Shown: positions 38,267 to 46,900 of the stretch, in pieces | Layout: every line of letters begins with the position of its first letter | Position numbering within the stretch: the stretch's first letter is position 1 | Source: a virus | Virus record (IMG/VR): IMGVR_UViG_3300046003_002281 | Span: 1 to 48,727 of that record | Direction: 5' to 3' (one strand) | Length of the DNA: 48,727 bases | Translations under genes and position numbers: made by a program | The notes under the pieces: model-generated | What the model was told of the DNA's origin: nothing | The model's input: only the letters and a program-made list of their open reading frames with translations | Database searches by the model: none

Positions 38267-39636
38267 CATTTTTTGCATCAGCCGCTGCGATAGGTTCTAC
38301 AATCGCAACTTCAGTAGCTGGGGCAGCTGCTACAGCACTTGGGGTTGGAGGCTTATCAGCAGGGGCAGCTGGCGTAGCTGGAACAGTTGGTTCTATTGCT
38401 GGAACAGCTATCGGTGGAGGTCTAGCGGGTGCAGCATTGGGCGCAGGTACCTCTGCACTAACAGGTGGGGATGTTGGTAAAGGTGCTCTAATGGGAGGTG
38501 TCACAGGTCTTGCTGGAGGCGCTGTTGGTGGAGTTGCTAGTGCAGCAGGAGCAGGGGCTACGGCTTCTGGAGCTATTGGTGGTGCGGCAGGGGGAGCGGC
38601 AGGATCTGCTGCTGGTGGAGAAGACCCTTTAAAAGGAGCTCTTATAGGTGGGGTGACAGGAGCTGCTGCTGGTTCCATGATGCCGGAAAGTATAAGCTCA
38701 TCAGGTGCTCAAGAAATAAATGGTATTGGAAAAACTCCTTTGCAAGCACAAGCGGCATCTCAATCTAGTCCGTTAATTGAAGGAGCTAACATCCCACAAT
38801 CAAGCGGGGCGGCTATTAATAATATACCAACTAGCGGGTCTCAGTTTTCAAATTTACCAGCATCAGATATGTCTGGAATTATACCCCCTTCAACTGGTAT
38901 TATGGACAAAGGTGTTAAACTGATTAAGGACAATCCAGCCATAGCAATGCAGTTGGGGGGTGCAGCGATGAATATGATGGGAGGTACTTCTAGCAAACAA
39001 CAATCTCAAGCACCTGCTACTGCTAGTATCTACGACCCTATACCTTATATACAACAAGATATTCCAAGGACTACCGTGCCACAATATTATTATGCTTTCG
39101 GTGGATCTGTAACTGACTCATCGCAACAAGGCCAAATGAATCCAATTGTAGCTAGAGCTATGCAACAAATTCAACAAGCACAACCACAAGCTCAACAGCC
39201 TGTACAACCTCAACAAACACCTGCTCCGCAGGGAATAATGGGCGCACAACCTGCAATGGCGCAACCTATACAACCCGTACAACAACCTGTACAACCTCAA
39301 CCTACTCAAATGGCAGCTGCTGGGGGTATGATGAGGGATAATTTAGGCGGGTACTCTCATGGTGGTATTGCTGGTTTAACTAGAGGTCCAGGGGATGGTG
39401 TTAGTGATTCAATCCCCGCTCAAATAGGTGATAGTGGTAAACAACCCGCTAGACTTGCTGATGGTGAGTTTGTTATTAGTAGTAGAATTGTGTCTGAGTT
39501 AGGTAATGGTTCTACTGAAGCAGGTGCGAAAGCTCTTCAAGCAATGGTAGACCGTATTCAATCTAGACGTAAAAAATCTATTGGAAAAGGCAAAGTTGCT
39601 GTAGACTCAAAAGCAAGAAAAGAGTTGTTGGGATGA
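38263..39636 (+). CDS. Glycine-zipper internal/ejection-type protein
   Basis: Encodes 457 residues. Residues 1-145 are Ala/Gly-rich with GxxxG repeats (GTAIGGGLAGAALGAG and GAIGGAAGGAAGSAAG), typical of membrane-inserting phage proteins. The middle is a Gln/Pro stretch (QQAQPQAQQPVQPQQTPAPQ). The C-terminus has GPGDGVSDSIPAQIGDSG, RLADGEFVISSRIVSELGNG and KALQAMVDRI, a widely shared phage tail. It may be ejected with DNA and form a channel. A virion location is inferred from neighbours. Confidence 0.6.
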   Translation: MTFFASAAAIGSTIATSVAGAAATALGVGGLSAGAAGVAGTVGSIAGTAIGGGLAGAALGAGTSALTGGDVGKGALMGGVTGLAGGAVGGVASAAGAGATASGAIGGAAGGAAGSAAGGEDPLKGALIGGVTGAAAGSMMPESISSSGAQEINGIGKTPLQAQAASQSSPLIEGANIPQSSGAAINNIPTSGSQFSNLPASDMSGIIPPSTGIMDKGVKLIKDNPAIAMQLGGAAMNMMGGTSSKQQSQAPATASIYDPIPYIQQDIPRTTVPQYYYAFGGSVTDSSQQGQMNPIVARAMQQIQQAQPQAQQPVQPQQTPAPQGIMGAQPAMAQPIQPVQQPVQPQPTQMAAAGGMMRDNLGGYSHGGIAGLTRGPGDGVSDSIPAQIGDSGKQPARLADGEFVISSRIVSELGNGSTEAGAKALQAMVDRIQSRRKKSIGKGKVAVDSKARKELLG

Positions 39637-40274
39637 TAAAGAGTCAAGCAAGAATAGAGGCTATAAATAATGGGTATAAATTTTATACCCCAGAAACTCC
39701 TTGTTTAAGAGGCCATACTTTACGAACCGTTTCTGACGGAAGATGTGTAGAGTGTAGAAGAATAATGGAAAGGTTGTTAGTTGAAAAAAACAGGGCTTCA
39801 TATAATGCTCGTAAAAGAAAAGAACGACAACATCGACTTCCGGAAATAGCTTTAAAAGCAAAACAAACACGAGCATCTGAGCCTATGGAAATTAAAACTT
39901 TACGAAGAGAAAAAGCTAAAATAAAAGCTGTTGAATGGCGACTTAAAAACCCAAATCACGAGGGGGTTAAAATAAGTAAAGCCAAATGGAGATTAGAAAA
40001 CAGAGGGTCTACAAATGCATTGTGTATAAAACGTAGGCTTGCAAAAATAAACCGCACTCCCAAATGGACAACTAAAGAAGATTTAGAAACCATTAAGCAA
40101 ATTTATACTTTTGCCAACAACTTATCTAAAGTTTTTAATACTAAATATCACGTAGATCACATTGTACCTTTACAAGGTATGTTGGTCTCAGGTTTACATG
40201 TACCTTCTAACTTGCAAATTATACCAGCTGTTGATAACGTAAAAAAAAGTAATAGTTATGAGGTCGGTGCATGA
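39633..40274 (+). CDS. HNH endonuclease (copy 4), inserted at an ATGA junction
   Basis: Encodes 213 residues. PCLRGHTLRTVSDGRCVECR is the N-terminal zinc ribbon as in copy 1. A basic linker with repeated KAxxRAS-like segments follows, then INRTPKWTTKEDLETIKQIY and the HNH core VDHIVPLQGMLVSGLHVPSN, NVKKSN. ATGA overlaps both the upstream stop and the downstream start, so it separates two coupled virion genes without damaging them. Confidence 0.85.
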   Translation: MIKSQARIEAINNGYKFYTPETPCLRGHTLRTVSDGRCVECRRIMERLLVEKNRASYNARKRKERQHRLPEIALKAKQTRASEPMEIKTLRREKAKIKAVEWRLKNPNHEGVKISKAKWRLENRGSTNALCIKRRLAKINRTPKWTTKEDLETIKQIYTFANNLSKVFNTKYHVDHIVPLQGMLVSGLHVPSNLQIIPAVDNVKKSNSYEVGA

Positions 40275-40693
40275 GTTTAAAAGTACAACATGTAGATCCT
40301 AACTATATACATCAAGTATGGCCTTTTGTTGAACCTTGGTTTACACCTGTATTTGAGAAGAGTGCTATATCTGATTACTATTCTATAGATAATCTTAAAG
40401 ACTACCTTATTCGTGGGGAGCATACACTTGTTGTAGCTACTGATGATGAAGGTGTAATCCACGGGGCTATAAGTTTACAATGGTTAAATTTACCAAAAGC
40501 TAGAATTGCTTTTGTTGCCGCTATAGGTGGTAAGTTTATTGCTTCAAGAGAAACCAACCAAGAGTTTGTGAACTGGGTTCGCACAATGGGTGGTACAAAA
40601 ATTCAAGGTTACGCCAGAGAATCCATAGCTCGGTTATGGAGACAAAAATTAGGGTACACCACCGCACATATTGTTATGGAGTTAGCGTTATGA
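40271..40693 (+). CDS. GNAT-like acetyltransferase-type protein
   Basis: Encodes 140 residues. EHTLVVATDDEGVIHGAISL, LPKARIAFVAAIGGKFIASR, EFVNWVRTMGGTKIQGYARE, SIARLWRQKLGYTTAHIVMELAL is a shortened N-acetyltransferase fold. The glycine-rich acetyl-CoA loop is weak, so activity is unsure. T7 gp13, an internal virion protein with a GNAT-like fold, stands in a comparable place before the large ejection proteins. ATGA overlaps both neighbours. Confidence 0.6.
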   Translation: MSLKVQHVDPNYIHQVWPFVEPWFTPVFEKSAISDYYSIDNLKDYLIRGEHTLVVATDDEGVIHGAISLQWLNLPKARIAFVAAIGGKFIASRETNQEFVNWVRTMGGTKIQGYARESIARLWRQKLGYTTAHIVMELAL

Positions 40694-43600
40694 TATTCAA
40701 ACCAAGCAGTCTTCACAAATTCTTTTTTACTTATATTTGCCCAAGGTTTTATGGTGGAGCACCTGCTACTCCTAGTCAAACTACGCAGACAGTAAACCAA
40801 AATACCATACCTGCGGAGTTAATGCCGTATGTTAAGAATATGCTTAACAGGGCAGAGCCTTTATCCCAATTAGCATACGTTCCCTATAGTACCAATGCTG
40901 CAGACTATGTAGCTCCATTTAGCCCATTACAAAAACAAGCGCAAGCGGGTGCGGCTAATCTACAGACGCCAAGTCAATTTGCTCCAGCTACTCAAATGGC
41001 AGGTGTAAGTGGTATAGGTCAATTAGGTACAGCAGGTCAAGCGTTAGGTTATGGTGCTCAAGGTGCAGGTTATGGTCAAACTGCTGCTAATGTAGGTGCA
41101 ATGGGAGGTCTTGGTTATGGAGCTCAAAGTGCTGACTTAGGTATGCAAGCGGCAGGTATGGCAGGTCAAGGGTATGGAGCTGGAGCACAATATGCTCAGC
41201 AAGCAACTAGCCCTACGGCAATAGGGGCTTATATGAACCCTTACATACAACAATCTCTTGCACCGCAACTTCAATTATTAAACCAACAGTATGGTATTAA
41301 ACAAGCTCAACAACAAGGTGCAGCAACACAAGCTGGAGCATTTGGTGGAAGTCGTGAAGCATTACAAGGCGGATTAATAAACCAAGGGCAAGCTTTAGCT
41401 CAACAAGAAATGATTGCGCAAGGGTATAATCAGGCATTTGGTCAAGCTCAGCAAGCTCAACAGTTTGGTGCAAACCTAGGTTTACAAGGTATGCAAGCTG
41501 GTAATCAGGCTATGCAAACTGGGCTACAAGGTTTGGGTCAAGGTCTTACTGGTGTTAACACAGCTCTTCAAGGGTATCAACAAGGTATGGCTGGCTCACA
41601 AGCTGGTCTAGCAGGTGTTCAAGGTGCACAACAAGGGTTTACAGGTGCAGCTAATACTGCAGCAACTCTAGGTAATTTAGGCACAGCCCAATTAGGCGCT
41701 GAAACAAGTGTACTAGGTACACAAGCTCAGTTTGGTGCACAGCAACAAGCTCAACAACAGCAAGCTATTGATCAAGCTGTACTTAACTATCAAAACGCTC
41801 AACAGTATCCTTATATGCAATTAGGCTTTATGTCTAATTTACTTCGTGGCACACCTATCAATAACACAACTGAAACGCAGTACATGGCTCAACCAAGTGC
41901 GATGCAACAAATAGGTGGCGCATTAGGTACAGCAGGGTCTCTATATGGAGCGTACACTGCTAAGAAAGCTGAAGGCGGACGTATTCAGGACAACAGCTAT
42001 GCTAAAGGAGGTATTGTAGGCTATTTAGAAGGTGGCTCTGTTGAAGAAAGTATGCGCAGTAAGTTAGAAGACTTAGACGTATCACATCTTCAACAAATTA
42101 TTCAAAGCAACGAAAGCCCTGAAATGAGTAAGCTTGCCAAAGAAGTATTGGCTACTAAGTTTGCTAAAGGGGGGATAGTTGCGTTTGCTAAAGGTGGTAC
42201 ACCTCCAAATGTATTACGAGATCCTGCATACTATGAAGACATTGCTAATTATACTTTAGAAGATTTAGCTGCTGAAAGTGATCCAGAAGTTAGAGCATCA
42301 AGAATTGACGAATGGAATAGGAAGTATGGTAAGCCAAAAGCTACTGAGCTTCTTGAACCTGAGCACATTCAACCTAAACCAGTTAATCCAAACTTAAGTG
42401 AGAATGAAGCTCTCAATACTTTAAAAAATAAACCTAAAGGTTTAGCAACTATTCCCGGCGAAGATGTTGTTCGTCCACCTGCTAATGAAGGAATTTTAAC
42501 TAGAAGAGGCACAGGTCTTGCAACAATTCCGGGGGAAGAGGTTATACGTCCGCAAAAAGGATTGGCAACAATTCCGGGTGAGGGGGTAACTGTTGAAAGG
42601 CCTGAAAGTGCTACAGCAGAAGGTTCTCCTAAAGCTACTGGTAAAGGTCTGACAGCTATAAAAGGATTAGCTCCAGTTGCGTTAAAAACTTTAGGGACTT
42701 TAAGTTTGCCTGAATTGGTAGATGCTATGACAGGTCAACCTGAAGATTCTAAAACCTTTAAAGAATATGAAGCTATAAAGAAAAAATCAGGAATGAAAGG
42801 TGTACTTGCGCATATGAATGAGCAAGTTGCTGAAGGAAACGCCAAAGTAGCCAAGGGTATTGCAGCTTTCGCATCTGAAAATATAGCCGAGCCAGTTAAA
42901 GAATGGTGGTTAGGAGAAGATGGCCAAACACAACAACCTGTAACCAAAACTGCTGTAACTCCAAGTGCACCTGCAGGGATAGATTCACAAGCACAAGCTC
43001 CATTGCAAAAGCAAGAATCTCCATACTCTGCTGATGCGTATAACCCTGTGTACACTCAACGCAAACAACCTGCTGTAACTCCACCTGTAGGGGGCGCAAG
43101 GCAAAGTATTGTACCAAGTGCCCAACCTTCCTTTGGTGGTACACCTGAAGAGTCTGAGATATTACAAGCCAACTTAGCTAGTGAGCCTGAAGGATCTGCT
43201 AAAGCTGGGGAAGTTGCCAATGCCAAAACTGAACAAGATATGGGTTTTTATCAAAAGCAAGTTGCTGAGATGTATAAACAAGCTGGTCTTGGTAATAACG
43301 AAGGCGCAGCAGCTATGCGTAAAGAGATTATGGATGAGTTGGCAAACAAAGAAGCTAATGAAAAACGTCAAACATATTTGCGTATGGCTGAGTTCTTTTC
43401 ACATTGGGGATCAACTCCTGGTGCACCTTTAGCCGCAGGTATGCGATCTCTAATTGCTACAATGCCGGGTTATTTGGAAGACAAAAAAGATCAAGAAAAG
43501 TTACAACGCGGATTGCAAGATTCTTTATACAAATTAGATCAAGCTGATCGTCTTGAAAAAATTGGTATGATTAAAGAAGCTGCGGCATTAAAACATGACG

Positions 43601-43974
43601 CGTCACAATTTGATAAAGAAGTAATGAAACTTCAACATGAAGCTGTTCAAAATAGATTACAAGAAGCTGCTGCAGAAAGACGTGCAAAAATTATGGCAGG
43701 GGCAAGCACAACCAATGCTGTCATTGGGGCTACTTCTCGTATTGACGGCACTACTTCAGATACTTACAGGGGTAATAATATAAAGGCTTTACAAAATCAA
43801 GCTACCAATATTACTCGACAAATGGCAAATTTACTTCCCGAAAGTAAAGAATTGCCAGGTCTTAAAGCCCAATTAAAAAATGTTAACGATAGGATGGATG
43901 CGTTAATAGATGAGTCAGGTGCAAAACCAAAGACTAGGTATGATCGTTGGTTAACTGAAACAGGAAAAATATAA
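40690..43974 (+). CDS. Large repeat-rich internal virion protein
   Basis: Encodes 1094 residues from the ATG at 40690, coupled to the upstream stop by ATGA; an in-frame ATG at 40636 lies inside that gene and is rejected. Residues ~100-390 are Gln/Gly/Ala-rich (YGAQGAGYGQTAANVG and GLQGLGQGLTGVNTALQ). Residues ~430-510 hold KAEGGRIQDNSYAKGGIVGY, EGGSVEES and AKGGIVAFAKGG. Residues ~584-635 carry three GLATIPGE(D/E/G) repeats. The rest is charged and helical (AEFFSHWGSTPGAPLAAGMR and coiled segments). Placed between a GNAT-like and a polyvalent protein, it is likely injected with DNA. Confidence 0.65.
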   Translation: MIFKPSSLHKFFFTYICPRFYGGAPATPSQTTQTVNQNTIPAELMPYVKNMLNRAEPLSQLAYVPYSTNAADYVAPFSPLQKQAQAGAANLQTPSQFAPATQMAGVSGIGQLGTAGQALGYGAQGAGYGQTAANVGAMGGLGYGAQSADLGMQAAGMAGQGYGAGAQYAQQATSPTAIGAYMNPYIQQSLAPQLQLLNQQYGIKQAQQQGAATQAGAFGGSREALQGGLINQGQALAQQEMIAQGYNQAFGQAQQAQQFGANLGLQGMQAGNQAMQTGLQGLGQGLTGVNTALQGYQQGMAGSQAGLAGVQGAQQGFTGAANTAATLGNLGTAQLGAETSVLGTQAQFGAQQQAQQQQAIDQAVLNYQNAQQYPYMQLGFMSNLLRGTPINNTTETQYMAQPSAMQQIGGALGTAGSLYGAYTAKKAEGGRIQDNSYAKGGIVGYLEGGSVEESMRSKLEDLDVSHLQQIIQSNESPEMSKLAKEVLATKFAKGGIVAFAKGGTPPNVLRDPAYYEDIANYTLEDLAAESDPEVRASRIDEWNRKYGKPKATELLEPEHIQPKPVNPNLSENEALNTLKNKPKGLATIPGEDVVRPPANEGILTRRGTGLATIPGEEVIRPQKGLATIPGEGVTVERPESATAEGSPKATGKGLTAIKGLAPVALKTLGTLSLPELVDAMTGQPEDSKTFKEYEAIKKKSGMKGVLAHMNEQVAEGNAKVAKGIAAFASENIAEPVKEWWLGEDGQTQQPVTKTAVTPSAPAGIDSQAQAPLQKQESPYSADAYNPVYTQRKQPAVTPPVGGARQSIVPSAQPSFGGTPEESEILQANLASEPEGSAKAGEVANAKTEQDMGFYQKQVAEMYKQAGLGNNEGAAAMRKEIMDELANKEANEKRQTYLRMAEFFSHWGSTPGAPLAAGMRSLIATMPGYLEDKKDQEKLQRGLQDSLYKLDQADRLEKIGMIKEAAALKHDASQFDKEVMKLQHEAVQNRLQEAAAERRAKIMAGASTTNAVIGATSRIDGTTSDTYRGNNIKALQNQATNITRQMANLLPESKELPGLKAQLKNVNDRMDALIDESGAKPKTRYDRWLTETGKI

Positions 43975-46900
43975 TGTCTAATGAATACGGTGAAGTTCCT
44001 GAAAGTTTAATACGAGCTGTTAGACATGTAGAGTCTGGTGATAGGCCAAATCTTACATCAAGAAAGGGCGCTCGGCATGAGATGCAAGTCATGCCAGCTG
44101 TTGCCAGAAAGCCAGGTCATGGGGTAGCACCTGCTAGAGACAATAGTGCTGATGAATATAACCGTGTCGGTGAAGAATTACTGGCAGCATATTGGGATAA
44201 GTACAGAGGTGATATACCTTTAGTTGCAGCAGCTTATAATGCGGGCGCAGGGGCTGTAGATCGACATGGTGGGGTACCGCCTTATGATGAAACCTTAAAC
44301 TATATACGTAAAGTTACAGAACGTATGAAACATGAGGACGGTCAAGATTTTACTCCAGAAGAAGTTGCTCAATTTGAAAAAAGATATGCAGAAGAACAAA
44401 CTGCAAATAATAAAGAGTTTACTCCTGAAGAAGTTGCCGAGTTTGAAAAAAGATATGCTGAAGAACAAGCTGCTCTAGAGCCTGAAGTACCAGAAGGTGA
44501 AGAACCAAGTATGTTAGGCGAAGCTTGGCGTAGAGGTGTGAGTGGCGTTAAGCAAGCAGGTCAAGGTGTTATCACCGGAGCATTGTCTGCATTAGGTCAG
44601 GATGAACTTGTGCAAGAACGTATAGTAGAGCAAGAAGCCATTGCAAAAGCTGAAGCAGAAAGAGAAGCACAATATCCAGAGTTAGGTTCTAAGACTTTCC
44701 AAGAGATTCAAGACACTGCTGAAAAGGAAGGCACTTGGGCAGCTATTAAAAAAATACCAAACTATATAGGTCAAAAGGTTGCAGAGTCTGCACCATCTAC
44801 TGCAACGCCGTTAGGCGTAGGTATGGCTGCAGGTATGGTTAATCCAGCATTAGGCGTAGCAGCTGGGATTACAGCATCTATAGTTCAAGAGTTTGGCTTT
44901 ATGATGGATCGCCAAATAGAGAAGGCTAAAGAAGCTGGTGAGTTGGAACCTGAGAAAGCTGCGATTGCTGCAATACCTGCAGGTGCTCTAGATGCTATTG
45001 CCGATAGATTTACATTAGGGATGAAGTTACCTTCATTCTTAACACGAGAAGTTAAGGAAGGTGCAACTGACGCTGTTGCTAAAACATTTGGCGGCGAAGT
45101 TGCAAAGCATGTAGGCAAAGGTATTATCGCTGAAACCCCGACAGAAATGGGGCAAACTGAGTTAGAGCGATGGCAAGCAGGTGAGCCATTATCTGGTCCA
45201 GAAAACTGGGCAGAAGTTAAAGAGGCTGGTATCTCTGCAGGTGTTGCTGGTGGAGCTGCAGGTACACTTGGTGGTACAGCATCTTATCTACAAGGTGCAC
45301 CTATGCCTGAAGCTACAGGCGAAGAGCCTATTAGCGACACTGCTGTAGAACCACCTGCACCAGAACCGATATCCCCCGTAGGCATGGCACCTGAAGCTAC
45401 AGCAACTATACCTGAGCCTATACCCGAAGCTACAGCAACTATACCTGAAGCTATACCTGAAGCTACACCCGAAGCTGCTGTAGAAGTACCTACACCTGAA
45501 GCTACAGCAACTATACCTGAAGCTACAGCAACTATACCTGAAGCTGCGACACCTTTTGATAAACAGCAAGCTGCTGAGTTGGGTTTGTCACAAGATGAAT
45601 TTAAAAAAATTCATACCTATAAAGGGGTAAGCCCTTTTAAAACAGATGGTGAAGCTGAGGCTGTTTATAAGGAGCATATGGATGCTCAAGCTAAAACAGT
45701 AGCAGAGCTTAAAAAGATATCTTCTTTACCAGATTTGGATTCAACTGTAACCATAGGGGGTAAAGATTATACAAAACAAGCGTATATAAAGTCTCAGATA
45801 TTACACACCAATGGTTTAATAAATACAGAACAAGCTGAGCAAAACTTTGAAGCCTTAAAACCTAAAGGTAAATCAGAAGACGTTTCATATGTACCTAGAG
45901 ATGACACGTACGCCGAACACTATAAACACGTAACAAATAAAGGGGAAGCAAGTATAGATACGGCAGGTCGTGGTCTATATATAACTTCAAATAACCCTGC
46001 ACAAACTCATAATATAAAAGCTATATCTGCGCAAGATAGAGGAGATAAGTTACTGCTTGAAACTGTGAATAAAGGGCAAGTATCGGTAGATTATGCTAAA
46101 GGTAATGTGACCTTTACTGGTCGTGATAAATCAGGAAGCCCAGTTCCACTAGCTCATTTTAATAAAGTTGAAAATAATTTATCAGACTTATTAAATAACA
46201 AATATGGCTCCAAAGAATTAAATAAAACAATATATGACTCGTTAATAAAGCCCTCAGAAGAAGGTGCTCTTCATGTTATTGATAAATTAGGATTTGGTGA
46301 TAGTGCGTCCAAATTATTTAAAGCTGCAGAGACAGGGTTATGGAGAAAACACCATCCAGATTATGTTGATGAATATAATAAAGAGATGGGTGGTACTACA
46401 GAAACTGAACCTTCATACTCTACAGCGCCAACAGAAGCTACTACAGGTCATACTACAGCGAGTTTGAGCAGAACTTTGTCTCCTGAGATGAAACAGCTTG
46501 TAGCGTCAGGCAAAGCTGTTATTCATGATACTCAAGATACATTGCCCGGTGAAAATCATCCAGCTAATGTAAAGGGTATGACTACAGCCGAAGGCGTTAC
46601 GCATTACGTTGCTAATAAACTAACACCTAGTACTATAGAAAGCGTTGCACTACATGAAGTAGGCGTACATGCTGGTATGGAAAAGATGCTTGGCAAAACC
46701 TTATGGGAAGATGTTAAGAACCAAGCCTTAAACGGTCAGGGTAAAGAGTTTGACAGAGCCCGTGCTGCTGTACCAAAGGGTACACCGGATCATTTAAGAG
46801 CTGAAGAAACTCTAGCCTATCTTGTTGAGCACTCTCCACAGCTTTCATTAGTGCGTAGAATTGTTGCAGCTATACGAAACTTCCTGCGCTCTAAAATGGG

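Noticed and set aside
38217-38678. Proline/alanine-rich minus-strand ORF
   Set aside because: A shadow of the Gly/Ala-rich plus-strand gene, whose codon pattern leaves the reverse strand open.
45288-45569. Cys/Arg/Phe-rich minus-strand ORF
   Set aside because: An antisense shadow of the PEATATIP repeats in the polyvalent protein.
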